Origin: Virgibacillus litoralis
GTDB lineage: Bacteria; Bacillota; Bacilli; Bacillales; Amphibacillaceae
Direction of reading: 5' to 3'
DNA length: 64,000 nt
NCBI RefSeq assembly: GCF_017873675.1
Contig: NZ_JAGGKK010000015.1
Span: 1-64,000, forward strand
This document shows, piece after piece, positions 45,240-53,510 of this stretch (position 1 is its first letter; every line of letters begins with the position of its first letter). Made by a program: the position numbers and the translations under genes. The notes under the pieces are model-generated. The model searched no databases and was not told where the DNA came from. It was given only the letters and a program-made list of their open reading frames with translations.

Positions 45240-46499
45240 ATGTCATCATATATTTCGGGATTTTATAAGTTGTCGCCGGAACAAAGACTGGATAAAGTAA
45301 CAGCACATCTTGAACTTTCAGATGATGAAAAAAAGATTATAAAAGGGGAACAGGGTTTTACGACTGAACATGCAGATCGAATGATAGAAAATGTGATTGG
45401 CTATTTACCTATTCCATTAGGAGTTGCTGCTAATTTTAAAGTGGATGGGGAGGACGTTTTTGTGCCAATGGCCACCGAAGAGCCTTCTGTGGTGGCGGCC
45501 GCTAGTCATGCTGCAAAGTTAGCGTACAACACTGGAGGCTTTACGACTTCCTATTCTGGATCCATTATGCGGGGACAGGTACAAATAACGAACTTGAAAG
45601 ATCCTTATGGTGCATTAGCACGAATCTATGAAAATAAGGATGCCATTTTACAACTATGTAATGAACAGGATCAAACGCTTGTGGCTTTTGGCGGTGGAGC
45701 GAAAGATTTGGATGTACACATAATTCAAGGTGAAGACGAAAAAATGGTTGTTGTCCATTTACTGGTTGATACAAAAGATGCCATGGGTGCTAATGCTGTT
45801 AATACAATGGCTGAAGCTGCTTCACCGTTAATTGAGAATATTACTGGTGGTCAGGTGGTCTTACGCATTTTGTCCAACCTTGCTGATCAGCGGATTGTGC
45901 GGGCACGAGCTGTATTTGAAGATCCATTTGGGGGAGATCAAGAGGCAATAAGTAAATTTATGAAGGCACATCAGTTAGCCGTTGCTGATCCATATCGTGC
46001 TGCGACACATAATAAAGGCATCATGAATGGTATTTCTGCTGTTGTTCTTGCCACAGGAAATGATACAAGGGCTGTTGAGGCGGGTGCTCATGCATACGCT
46101 TCGATTACAGGAAGATATCGTTCGTTAACACAATGGGAGATTGGTGAAGATAACTCGATTATCGGAACGATTGAGCTGCCATTAGCTGCCGGATTAATAG
46201 GTGGCGCAACGCAATCGCATCCTGTAGCTAAGCTTGCAACAAAAATTTTGCAGGTAAAAACAGCTGAACAACTTGCAGGAACTATTGCAGCAACAGGATT
46301 GGCACAGAATTTTGCTGGATTAAAAGCCTTGGCAAGCGAAGGTATTCAAAAGGGGCATATGAAGCTGCATGCCAGAAACATGGCATCGATGGCCGGGGCG
46401 GGAGGTGATCAAATAGATCAAGTTGTTAGACTTGCAGCAGAGCAGGAAAAATTCAGCTTTGATGATATTAAACAAATTGTGCAGGCACTTCAGAAGTAG
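45240..46499 (+). CDS. mvaA: hydroxymethylglutaryl-CoA reductase, degradative (class II)
   Basis: 419 residues. Class II HMG-CoA reductase: ENVIGYLPIPLGVAANF, DAMGANAVNTMAEA, IVRARAVFED and the late catalytic His in GHMKLHARNMA. In class II enzymes of mevalonate-degrading bacteria the reaction runs as mevalonate + CoA to HMG-CoA. Bacillaceae use the MEP pathway for isoprenoids, and HMG-CoA lyase follows directly, so a catabolic role is favoured over biosynthesis. Own promoter and a cre-like site upstream; AGGAGG 8 nt before the ATG. Confidence 0.92.
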   Translation: MSSYISGFYKLSPEQRLDKVTAHLELSDDEKKIIKGEQGFTTEHADRMIENVIGYLPIPLGVAANFKVDGEDVFVPMATEEPSVVAAASHAAKLAYNTGGFTTSYSGSIMRGQVQITNLKDPYGALARIYENKDAILQLCNEQDQTLVAFGGGAKDLDVHIIQGEDEKMVVVHLLVDTKDAMGANAVNTMAEAASPLIENITGGQVVLRILSNLADQRIVRARAVFEDPFGGDQEAISKFMKAHQLAVADPYRAATHNKGIMNGISAVVLATGNDTRAVEAGAHAYASITGRYRSLTQWEIGEDNSIIGTIELPLAAGLIGGATQSHPVAKLATKILQVKTAEQLAGTIAATGLAQNFAGLKALASEGIQKGHMKLHARNMASMAGAGGDQIDQVVRLAAEQEKFSFDDIKQIVQALQK

Positions 46500-46508
46500 T
46501 TTTTTTCA

Positions 46509-46598
46509 GCAGTTAAGAAAGTATAAATCCTTTCTTACTGCATAAGAGCAACTAAGGCTTATCTATATTAAAGCTTTACGATAAGCCAAGTTTTCTAA
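46509..46598 (+). repeat. multi-hairpin dispersed element, full copy
   Basis: 90 bp with hairpin 1 (GCAGTTAAGAAAGTA.. / ..CTTTCTTACTGC), a linker ATAAGAGCAACTAA, hairpin 2 GGCTTATC / GATAAGCC, and a conserved right end GATAAGCCAAGTTTTCTAA. A second copy is at 60346-60420. It fills the gap between mvaA and mvaB and ends 21 nt before the mvaB start. Confidence 0.8.
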
Positions 46599-46619
46599 AG
46601 AGAACAAGGAGGGGTAAAC

Positions 46620-47528
46620 ATGCAATGGCCAAAATATGTTCAATTGAAAGAAGTCGGACCTCGTGATGGTTTGCAGAACGAAAAGACTTGGGTTCCGACT
46701 GCAGATAAGGTGGCTTGGATCAATAAGCTCTCCGATTCGGGGGTAAAAGAGATCGAGTATTCATCATTTGTTCACCCAAAGTGGATTCCGGCCTTGTCAG
46801 ATGCTCGTGAAGTCGGAAGGAAAATTAAACGTAATCCGAATGTCTTTTATTCGGCACTCGTTCCAAATGTAAAGGGACTGCAGCATGCCCTTGAGACTGG
46901 AATTGATGGTGCATCGATATTTATGTCGGCAAGTGAAACACATAACCGAAAGAATATTAACAAATCGATTGCTGATACATATCCGGTGCTGGGAGAAGTG
47001 CTTCATGAGGCAAAACAGGCAAACAAGCGTGTTACAGGCTATGTTTCAACTGTATTTGATTGTCCTTTTGAGGGAAAAGTCACACCTGAACAGGTTGTCC
47101 GTGTTTGCGAAAGATTATTTGAAAATGGAGCAGACGAAATTTCTTTGGGTGACACGATTGGTTCAGCAGTTCCATCTCAAGTAGAACAGCTGCTCGAAGC
47201 CGTTCTTTCCCATTTTCCGGAAGATAAGATTATCATGCATTTTCATAATACAAGGGGGATGGCCATTGCCAACATTATGACATCGCTTCAGTATGGTGTT
47301 TCCCGATTTGACTGCTCTGTTGGAGGATTAGGTGGGTGCCCATATGCACCAGGGGCAGCTGGTAATGTAGCAACCAATGATGTGCTGTATCTGTTACATG
47401 GTTTAGGGATTGATACAGGAATTCAAGAAAACAAGATACAGGAGGCAGCACTATTTATCCAGAACAAACTGCAAAAAGAACTGCCGAGTAAGTCGCTTGC
47501 TTATGCTGTAAGTGGAAAGGGAAGTTAA
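46620..47528 (+). CDS. mvaB: hydroxymethylglutaryl-CoA lyase
   Basis: 302 residues, HMGL-like TIM barrel. VGPRDGLQNE (catalytic Arg/Asp), SLGDTIGSA, MHFHNTRGMA (metal-binding His pair) and the family loop GGLGGCPYAPGAAGN with the active Cys. It cleaves HMG-CoA to acetoacetate and acetyl-CoA. It completes a two-step route from mevalonate with the reductase upstream. AGGAGGGG precedes the ATG. In Bacillus the homologue YngG belongs to leucine degradation, but no methylcrotonyl-CoA carboxylase or methylglutaconyl-CoA hydratase is seen here. Confidence 0.93.
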   Translation: MQWPKYVQLKEVGPRDGLQNEKTWVPTADKVAWINKLSDSGVKEIEYSSFVHPKWIPALSDAREVGRKIKRNPNVFYSALVPNVKGLQHALETGIDGASIFMSASETHNRKNINKSIADTYPVLGEVLHEAKQANKRVTGYVSTVFDCPFEGKVTPEQVVRVCERLFENGADEISLGDTIGSAVPSQVEQLLEAVLSHFPEDKIIMHFHNTRGMAIANIMTSLQYGVSRFDCSVGGLGGCPYAPGAAGNVATNDVLYLLHGLGIDTGIQENKIQEAALFIQNKLQKELPSKSLAYAVSGKGS

Positions 47529-47561
47529 TTGAAACAAATTCATAAACAAGGCGGTGAAATT

Positions 47562-47798
47562 ATGAACGAAGAAGAGAAGAATTATGTAGATGTGTGGGGA
47601 GATAATGTGAAGATTAAAGATCTTGGTATCTCTATGGCACTTTGTATTGCTTTTGCTCTTGGTGGATATATAATTGCTCCAGGCGAGGCACCTCAACCTT
47701 TGATTACTGGTCTTGTCGGCGGTGTTATCGGCTTTATAGTAAGCAGTATTATTATTAAACCAAAACGGACTATTTCCAAAATGAGAGAGGATGATTAA
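47562..47798 (+). CDS. small two-helix membrane protein next to TctA-like permease
   Basis: About 78 residues from ATG 47562 (GGCGGTGAA upstream). A short acidic N-terminus (NEEEKNYVDVWGDN) precedes two hydrophobic segments (about 23-40 and 48-66) and a basic tail. Gap to the permease is 3 nt, so the two are coupled. It may substitute for the TctB subunit, though TctB proteins are normally about twice as long with four helices. No homologue recognised. Confidence 0.75.
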   Translation: MNEEEKNYVDVWGDNVKIKDLGISMALCIAFALGGYIIAPGEAPQPLITGLVGGVIGFIVSSIIIKPKRTISKMREDD

Positions 47799-47801
47799 AC
47801 G

Positions 47802-49154
47802 TTGGATATGATGATTATTTTACAAATGATACTTGCTAGTATAGGGGGTGCTGCTTTATATACGCTCATTGGAATCGCACCTGGAACCGACGAGACAGCT
47901 GTTTTAGCACCTGTGACGATTGCACTTGTGCTTGTAGGGGTTTCACCTTATGTAATTCTATCATTTTTCATTGCCGCCATAGTGGCAAAAAAATTAACAG
48001 ATTCAATTCCTGTTGCAGTAGCAGGTATACCTGGTGGTGTTATGTCAGCACCAATGGTCGAGCATGCGATGGTATTGAAAACGCATGGGCTGCCAGATCA
48101 AAGTATTAAAAAAATGTCTTCAGGGTCTGTGATAGGAACACTGGTTTCCATACCTGCAAGTTTCTTAATTGCAAATTTAATTTTGCCCTACGCTGATAAA
48201 ATCAGTGAGTATGCAGGTTTAATCTTCTTTTTAGGTGCAATATTTCTCGCATTAATGACCAAAAATAAAATTTTATCTTTAGCAATTATAATTCCTTTTG
48301 CCCTGCTCATACAGGGGCTGCGTCACTTATACTGGGGGCTTGAAATTGTACCCTCAGATGTTACTGTCTTTGTTTCTTTCTTTTTAGGAATTACGATTGG
48401 TCCAATTGTATTTAAATTATTTGAGCTATTAAATAATGATTATCGTAAAAATTTGCCTGGACTAGGGAATAAAGAAATCAGTCTTAAAAGTGCCAGGAAA
48501 GAGAAAGGATTTCCTAACCCCTTTAAAATCCTAACCAAAAAGGAAACAGCATCTTCTGCATTCGGTAGTTTTATAGGGGCAATTACTTTTTTTCTTTCAC
48601 CGGTTGGTATGACAGTATTTTTAGGGGAGTTTTTAACCAGACATATTAAAGATCCTGTTCAGCGGGCTTCAAGAGCAATATCTACAATGGATGGTTTAAC
48701 AAATGCCGCTTATATTTCAGGAACATTAGTCCCATTGATTGCTATTGGGCTACCTTTGTCCCCAATGGCTATCGGCCCTGCAGCTGGATTATTCAATGCT
48801 CCTCCAGTTTTTACACCTGAACACAATATTCATCATTTGCTTTCCATGGGTGAAATTATGACAGCAACAATAATAGGCGCTATAATTGCTATACTTATTA
48901 CTTTTTATGTAACTATTAAATATGCGAGCCAGATTTGTGCTTTTGTATTCAAGTATATTCCACATGAAGCACTAATCGGACTTTTTGCAGGTCTAGTCGT
49001 TATGTTAGCGTTTATGGATGCTGGCTGGATCAATATCTTTGGCACAATGCTAATAGCACTTGTTTCAGGCTTGCTTCATAGGAATGGTGTGAACTATGGT
49101 GTGCTGTTTATGATTCTATATGCTGCCCCATGGCTTTTAGGTGTATTGAGTTAA
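47802..49154 (+). CDS. TctA-family tripartite tricarboxylate transporter permease
   Basis: 450 residues, about 11-12 membrane segments. The N-terminus ALYTLIGIAPGTDETAVLAP and central PVAVAGIPGGVMSAPMVEHAM resemble the TctA repeat; GLPLSPMAIGPAAGLFNAPP is a second copy of that pattern. No solute receptor (TctC) gene lies nearby. In this cluster the probable cargo is mevalonate or a related carboxylic acid. TTG start at 47802, AGAGAGGA 10 nt upstream; ATG 47808 is the alternative. Confidence 0.85.
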   Translation: MDMMIILQMILASIGGAALYTLIGIAPGTDETAVLAPVTIALVLVGVSPYVILSFFIAAIVAKKLTDSIPVAVAGIPGGVMSAPMVEHAMVLKTHGLPDQSIKKMSSGSVIGTLVSIPASFLIANLILPYADKISEYAGLIFFLGAIFLALMTKNKILSLAIIIPFALLIQGLRHLYWGLEIVPSDVTVFVSFFLGITIGPIVFKLFELLNNDYRKNLPGLGNKEISLKSARKEKGFPNPFKILTKKETASSAFGSFIGAITFFLSPVGMTVFLGEFLTRHIKDPVQRASRAISTMDGLTNAAYISGTLVPLIAIGLPLSPMAIGPAAGLFNAPPVFTPEHNIHHLLSMGEIMTATIIGAIIAILITFYVTIKYASQICAFVFKYIPHEALIGLFAGLVVMLAFMDAGWINIFGTMLIALVSGLLHRNGVNYGVLFMILYAAPWLLGVLS

Positions 49155-49185
49155 ATCGATTACAGAACAAAAGGAGAGGTTTCTC

Positions 49186-49746
49186 ATAAATCTTGATAGT
49201 TTAGGCCAAAAAATAAATCAAATTCGTTTGCGGAAAAAGAAAACGCAACAACAAATAGCTGATGAATGCGGTATTTCAAAAAGCTTATTGTCAAAAATTG
49301 AAAATGGACAAACCTCTTCTGCGATTGCTACGTTATCGAAAATTAGCGAAGCATTGGAGGTACCCCTATCATGGGTGTTAGACGATCAGGCAGAACAGAA
49401 TCTCGTGTTGCTTCCAAAGACAAATAGGGAGTCTAATGTGACAGACGAGAATATGGGCTACTCATATGAATTACTTGCAAACAGATCCTCATATTCTGGT
49501 ATTGAACCAACAATTGTTAACGTTACACCAAAGGATTCAAATTTACGTCAGGAATCGTACACTCACTCACAAGATGAATTTATTTATATTTTAAAGGGTT
49601 CCATTTACCTTTATTATGATGGTAATAAACACTATATGGAAGTAGAGGATAGTGCATATTTTAATGGGGATAAACCGCACTTATTTATCCCGGTAGATAA
49701 CGAAGGGGCCAAAGTGCTGTCGGTTTTTATAGATAATCAATTATAA
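49186..49746 (+). CDS. XRE-family regulator with cupin sensor domain; probable ATA start
   Basis: About 186 residues if translation begins at ATA 49186, 6 nt after AAGGAGAGG. The HTH_3 domain needs residues LGQKINQIRL that lie before the first canonical start (TTG 49228), so the longer form is preferred. N-terminal helix-turn-helix (QQIADECGISKSLLSKIENG), C-terminal cupin (SHSQDEFIYILKGSIYLYYDG; DSAYFNGDKPHLFIP). Probably a local regulator of the HMG-CoA genes or of the amidase 47 nt downstream. An ATG lost by mutation or by sequence error is the simplest other reading. Confidence 0.75.
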   Translation: MNLDSLGQKINQIRLRKKKTQQQIADECGISKSLLSKIENGQTSSAIATLSKISEALEVPLSWVLDDQAEQNLVLLPKTNRESNVTDENMGYSYELLANRSSYSGIEPTIVNVTPKDSNLRQESYTHSQDEFIYILKGSIYLYYDGNKHYMEVEDSAYFNGDKPHLFIPVDNEGAKVLSVFIDNQL

Positions 49747-49749
49747 AAT

Positions 49750-49769
49750 CGATAAGCCAGGTTTTCTAA
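49750..49769 (+). repeat. right end of the multi-hairpin dispersed element, upstream of amidase
   Basis: CGATAAGCCAGGTTTTCTAA, matching 46579-46598 and 7688-7707. It ends 24 nt before the amidase start. Confidence 0.65.
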
Positions 49770-49793
49770 ATAATATTTAGAAGGTGGGATGAA

Positions 49794-51242
49794 ATGGGAA
49801 CAGATCAAAGCTCAGTATTATCTGCACAATCCATTCTAAACATGGACGCTTCCTCTATTGCCAGGGCCATTAAAGATGGAGAAATAACCAGTAATGAAGC
49901 GGTAAACATCTATATCGAACATCTAAAGAAAGTGAATCCTGCTATTAATGCTGTTGTGGAGGAACACTACACAGAAGCCTTAAGGGAGGCTCAAGAAAAA
50001 GATAACCAGAATGCAAACGTCACTAAAGGACCACTATTTGGAGTTCCGATTAGTGTGAAGGAAGCATTTAATGTTGAGAACATGAAAACAACAGGTGGGC
50101 TGCTAAATAGAAAGCACTTGATAGCGAGAGAAGATGCAGATGTTGTCGCAAAGCTAAAAGAGGCTGGTGCGATTATTCTAGGTAAAACAAATACACCTGC
50201 ATTATGTTTTTGTCAGGAAACGGATAATAAATTGTATGGCAGAACGAACAACCCATGGGATGTTACAAGAACAGCAGGTGGCTCAAGTGGCGGGGAAGGT
50301 GCTTTGCTTGGCGCAGGTGGTGCAGCAGCTGGAGTTGGTTCCGATATTGGTGGCTCCATTCGCTTCCCAAGTCACTTTAAGGGAGTGGTTGGCTTTAAAC
50401 CTGGGAAATTTCAAGTATCATCTATCGGCCATTTTCCCGCTGACACTATTCCTTTGCAAAAAAGGATGTCAGGAATGGGGCCGATGGGAAAATCAGTGCG
50501 TGATATGGAATTAATATACGATATTATTGCAAATAACTCCGCTACCGAGCAGTCACTTGATGATTTCGAAATTGGTATTTTATCGGATGGTTTAAATATT
50601 CCTTTATCACAAAATACAAAGGATGTGGTGGGTGGAATTGAAAGCTACCTACAAAAATCAGTTTCTGTAAATAGGTCCACACCGCCTTACTTTGAAAATA
50701 GTGCGCAGCTATGGCAGGAAATTATGTCACTTGATGGTGGAAAAAGTATGGAAAAACTAGCCTTCAATACGGACCGTTCAAATGTATTGGCCGCATATGC
50801 TAAAGAAAAAATAACCAGGAAGACTAAAATTCACCCGTATTTGTCATGGGCATTAATTGGTGCCAAACTATTCAAACCATCATCAGGCAGAATAAAGCAA
50901 ATAGAAGGTATTATTGAGCAGGGGGATAGGGAGATAGCTGCATATTTGAACAATCGATTATTAATTTTACCGGTTTATCATACTGCTGCACCTGAACATG
51001 GAAAGTTGTTTCAGGAGATTTTCTCCATACGCAAAACTTTTCTGCAATATATGCCTTATATTGCATACGCTAATGTTTGGGGACTGCCGTCATTAACCAT
51101 TCCAGCTGGCACTGATGAGAATAACATGCCGATCGGTATACAGGTTGTAAGTATGAATGGTAATGAGGATGCAATATTCAAGTTAGGAAAGATAGTGGAG
51201 CGGAAGTTTGGTGGATATAACCGTTGTAGTAGATTGGATTAG
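49794..51242 (+). CDS. amidase (amidase-signature family)
   Basis: 482 residues. Catalytic Ser-cisSer-Lys triad visible: Lys in GVPISVKEAF, and GGSSGGEGAL with GSDIGGSIRFPS. It hydrolyses an amide to a carboxylic acid and ammonia. It resembles the GatA and fatty-acid-amide hydrolase branches, but there are no gatB or gatC genes nearby, so it is not tRNA amidotransferase. It may release an acid for the acyl-CoA synthetases downstream. Ribosome site AGAAGGTGGG. Confidence 0.88.
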   Translation: MGTDQSSVLSAQSILNMDASSIARAIKDGEITSNEAVNIYIEHLKKVNPAINAVVEEHYTEALREAQEKDNQNANVTKGPLFGVPISVKEAFNVENMKTTGGLLNRKHLIAREDADVVAKLKEAGAIILGKTNTPALCFCQETDNKLYGRTNNPWDVTRTAGGSSGGEGALLGAGGAAAGVGSDIGGSIRFPSHFKGVVGFKPGKFQVSSIGHFPADTIPLQKRMSGMGPMGKSVRDMELIYDIIANNSATEQSLDDFEIGILSDGLNIPLSQNTKDVVGGIESYLQKSVSVNRSTPPYFENSAQLWQEIMSLDGGKSMEKLAFNTDRSNVLAAYAKEKITRKTKIHPYLSWALIGAKLFKPSSGRIKQIEGIIEQGDREIAAYLNNRLLILPVYHTAAPEHGKLFQEIFSIRKTFLQYMPYIAYANVWGLPSLTIPAGTDENNMPIGIQVVSMNGNEDAIFKLGKIVERKFGGYNRCSRLD

Positions 51243-51344
51243 TCTCATAATAATAGTTTTCGAATCTGCTTCTAGATATACAAATCTGACATATAATAAT
51301 AAATGTGCATTTAGCGTAAGTTTAACAAACAGGGAGGTAGTATA

Positions 51345-51800
51345 ATGCCATGTGGGAAGCACCAGGTGGATCTTGATATTCCGATTGAATACATCTGGGA
51401 TTTTGTTAGTGATATGAATAAGTGGGCCCCGTTAGTTCCTGGCTATGTAACGCATGAAATTCTTAACACTAAGCAATCGACTTGGACATTTAAAGGTGAC
51501 GTCGGTATTATACAAAAAACAGTTTGTTTACAGGTGGACATTACGGAATGGAAAGAGCCAACTATGGTTTCTTTCCAGTTAACTGGAGTGAATGAGAATT
51601 TTGATGGAAATGGTTTTTTTGAAGCTGAGGAGATAAACGAATATGTGACAAGAATGACCGGATCCCTAGATATAACTGCAAAAGGATTTACCGGACCGAT
51701 GATTAACTCAGTGCTAAAGTCATTCGTACCAAAAACCACAAAAGAGCTCACCACAGCAGTCGCGAATGAATTGGTTCCTGTCACTTCCAGGTCTTTGTAA
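51345..51800 (+). CDS. SRPBCC (CoxG-like) protein with repeat-derived C-terminus
   Basis: 151 residues. START/SRPBCC fold: VDLDIPIEYIWDFVSDMNKWAPLVPGY near the N-terminus and ITAKGFTGPMINSVLKSF near the C-terminus, as in carbon-monoxide-dehydrogenase subunit G-like proteins. The family binds hydrophobic ligands. GGGAGGTAG precedes the ATG. The last eight or so residues (VPVTSRSL) come from a degenerate copy of the 38-nt repeat, the same tail as in galM. Confidence 0.8.
   Translation: MPCGKHQVDLDIPIEYIWDFVSDMNKWAPLVPGYVTHEILNTKQSTWTFKGDVGIIQKTVCLQVDITEWKEPTMVSFQLTGVNENFDGNGFFEAEEINEYVTRMTGSLDITAKGFTGPMINSVLKSFVPKTTKELTTAVANELVPVTSRSL
51771..51799 (-). repeat. degenerate GTGACAGGCAC repeat, encodes SRPBCC C-terminus
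   Basis: GGTTCCTGTCACTTCCAGGT followed by CTTTGT resembles the reverse complement of the 38-nt unit. Confidence 0.6.
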
Positions 51801-51833
51801 TAGTATTTCGATTACTATATTGCTTGATTTTGG

Positions 51834-51866
51834 ACACTGTTCTCTAAACGGAGAGCGGTGTTTTGT
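51834..51866 (+). terminator. terminator after the SRPBCC gene
   Basis: Stem ACACTGTTCTC / GAGAGCGGTGT (51834-51844 with 51851-51861, two G-U pairs) followed by TTTGTT. Confidence 0.75.
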
Positions 51867-51958
51867 TATGGAATTATAAAAGTCCTGGAAAGGTATGAAA
51901 ATGGTGAATTTAGTAGAGGAAGTGTTGTTGTTAGAGGGGACGGAAACAGATATTGCAT

Positions 51959-51996
51959 TCGACATATTATGACAAAAAACGGGAAGTGACAGGCAC
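51959..51996 (+). repeat. 38-nt GTGACAGGCAC dispersed repeat, copy 3
   Basis: TCGACATATTATGACAAAAA then ACGGGAAGTGACAGGCAC. It lies in the 301-bp spacer before the TetR gene, just upstream of that gene's promoter. Confidence 0.85.
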
Positions 51997-52030
51997 TCCA
52001 CTGACCATTCTAAATTATCTGAAAAGTGAC

Positions 52031-52059
52031 TTGACATTTAAAAAATGAATCAATAGAAT
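52031..52059 (+). promoter_or_regulatory. sigma-A promoter of the TetR-led operon
   Basis: Perfect TTGACA (52031-52036), 17-nt spacer, TAGAAT (52054-52059), about 43 nt before the TTG start. Confidence 0.7.
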
Positions 52060-52101
52060 ATAATTAACAAGTAACATTTACATAGAGGAAGTGACTGTCT
52101 T

Positions 52102-52695
52102 TTGTCTTTACGTGAGAAGAAAACAGCGAAGAAAAAAGAAGAGATTTTGCAATCTGCTGTGAGCATTTTATCCGAGAAGGGTTACCATGGGACAACTATG
52201 GAGGAGATTGCAGCTAAGCTATTAATGACTAAAGGATCTGTTTATTATTATTTTAATGATAAACAGAATCTGCTATTTGAAAGTCAGATCATGATATTAA
52301 ATCGAAGTATCCAAAATATGGAATCTATTAACAGTCAAAATGTAAGCGTTATCAAAAAACTAAGGAAGGCCATAATTGCCCATATTGAGTATGCAATCAG
52401 GGAAAGGTCCGGATTTGTGATGATGTTTAATCCGGAGCAAATTTTTTCACCTTCACAGTTGGAGCAGATTTTTCAATTAAGAGATGAATACGGAAAAGGC
52501 TTTGATCAGTTGATAGAAGAAGGAATTGAAGCTGATGTTTTTAGATCAATGGATGTAAAAATAGTCAGGAACATTATTTTAGGCGCAATAAACTGGGTCA
52601 CACAGTGGTATTCCGACGACGGGAAAAAAGATGAGACAGAAATGGCTGAATTGATTGCAGATTATGTGATGCAAATTTTAATAAAAGATTTTTAG
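52102..52695 (+). CDS. TetR/AcrR family transcriptional regulator
   Basis: 197 residues from TTG 52102 (AGAGGAAG about 10 nt upstream). N-terminal HTH ([37 protein letters not shown]) followed by a helical ligand domain. Proteins of this type (FadR/YcnC-like) often sense acyl-CoA and repress fatty-acid degradation. It is the first gene of a string of CoA-metabolism genes and likely regulates them and itself. SDR gene starts 14 nt after its stop. Confidence 0.92.
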   Translation: MSLREKKTAKKKEEILQSAVSILSEKGYHGTTMEEIAAKLLMTKGSVYYYFNDKQNLLFESQIMILNRSIQNMESINSQNVSVIKKLRKAIIAHIEYAIRERSGFVMMFNPEQIFSPSQLEQIFQLRDEYGKGFDQLIEEGIEADVFRSMDVKIVRNIILGAINWVTQWYSDDGKKDETEMAELIADYVMQILIKDF

Positions 52696-52709
52696 AGGAG
52701 GTACTAATA

Positions 52710-53480
52710 ATGGAAGTTAAAAATAGTGTTGCAGTAGTTACCGGTGGAGCCTCAGGTTTAGGAGAAGCCACCGTCCGGAATATAGTTTCACAAGGCGGTA
52801 AAGCTGTAATCCTGGATTTACAGACAAAAAAAGGCAATGACCTTGCAGCGGAATTAGGAGAAATGGCGGTGTTCGCTAAAACAGATGTAACGGATGAATC
52901 TAGTGTGGTGTCTGCTTTAAACAACGCTATCGAAACATTTGGACAGGTCAATATTCTCGTTAATTGCGCTGGGATTGGTGAAGCCAAAAGAACGTTAAAC
53001 AAGAATAACGAAGCCCATGATCTAGATTCTTTTTCAAAAGTGATTGGCATCAATTTAATCGGCACATTTAATATGATCCGGTTAGCCTCAGAAAAGATGG
53101 CAGCCAATGAACCTGGTCATACCGGAGAAAGAGGCGTAATTATTAATACGGCTTCTGTTGCTGCATATGAAGGTCAAATGGGACAGGCGGCATATAGTGC
53201 ATCAAAAGGCGGAATCGTGGGGATGACGCTGCCAATTGCAAGGGATCTTTCCAAGCTTGGAATCAGGGTAATGTCAGTTGCCCCCGGATTATTTGAAACG
53301 CCATTATTTGCCGGACTTCCGGATAAGGCGCGTGAAGCTTTGGAAAAAATGACACCGTTTCCATCGAGATTGGGCCGGCCTGATGAGTATGCGCAATTGG
53401 TTCAGAGTATTATTACAAACCCGATGTTAAATGGTGAGACGATTCGCTTGGATGGTGCTATCAGGATGCAGCCACGGTAA
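52710..53480 (+). CDS. 3-hydroxyacyl-CoA dehydrogenase, HSD10-type SDR
   Basis: 256 residues. [34 protein letters not shown], long insert before [24 protein letters not shown] (Ser, Tyr, Lys catalytic) and [15 protein letters not shown]. This matches 17beta-HSD type 10 or short-chain 3-hydroxy-2-methylbutyryl-CoA dehydrogenases. It oxidises 3-hydroxyacyl-CoA with NAD+. Second gene of the TetR-led set, coupled to acyl-CoA dehydrogenase. AGAGGAGG 9 nt before the ATG. Confidence 0.9.
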   Translation: MEVKNSVAVVTGGASGLGEATVRNIVSQGGKAVILDLQTKKGNDLAAELGEMAVFAKTDVTDESSVVSALNNAIETFGQVNILVNCAGIGEAKRTLNKNNEAHDLDSFSKVIGINLIGTFNMIRLASEKMAANEPGHTGERGVIINTASVAAYEGQMGQAAYSASKGGIVGMTLPIARDLSKLGIRVMSVAPGLFETPLFAGLPDKAREALEKMTPFPSRLGRPDEYAQLVQSIITNPMLNGETIRLDGAIRMQPR

Positions 53481-53510
53481 TTATTTCATATAAAAAAAGA
53501 GGTGCAATTC

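Noticed and set aside
49794-51242. GatA subunit of tRNA amidotransferase
   Set aside because: No gatC or gatB next to it; divergent from GatA outside the catalytic region; context is catabolic.
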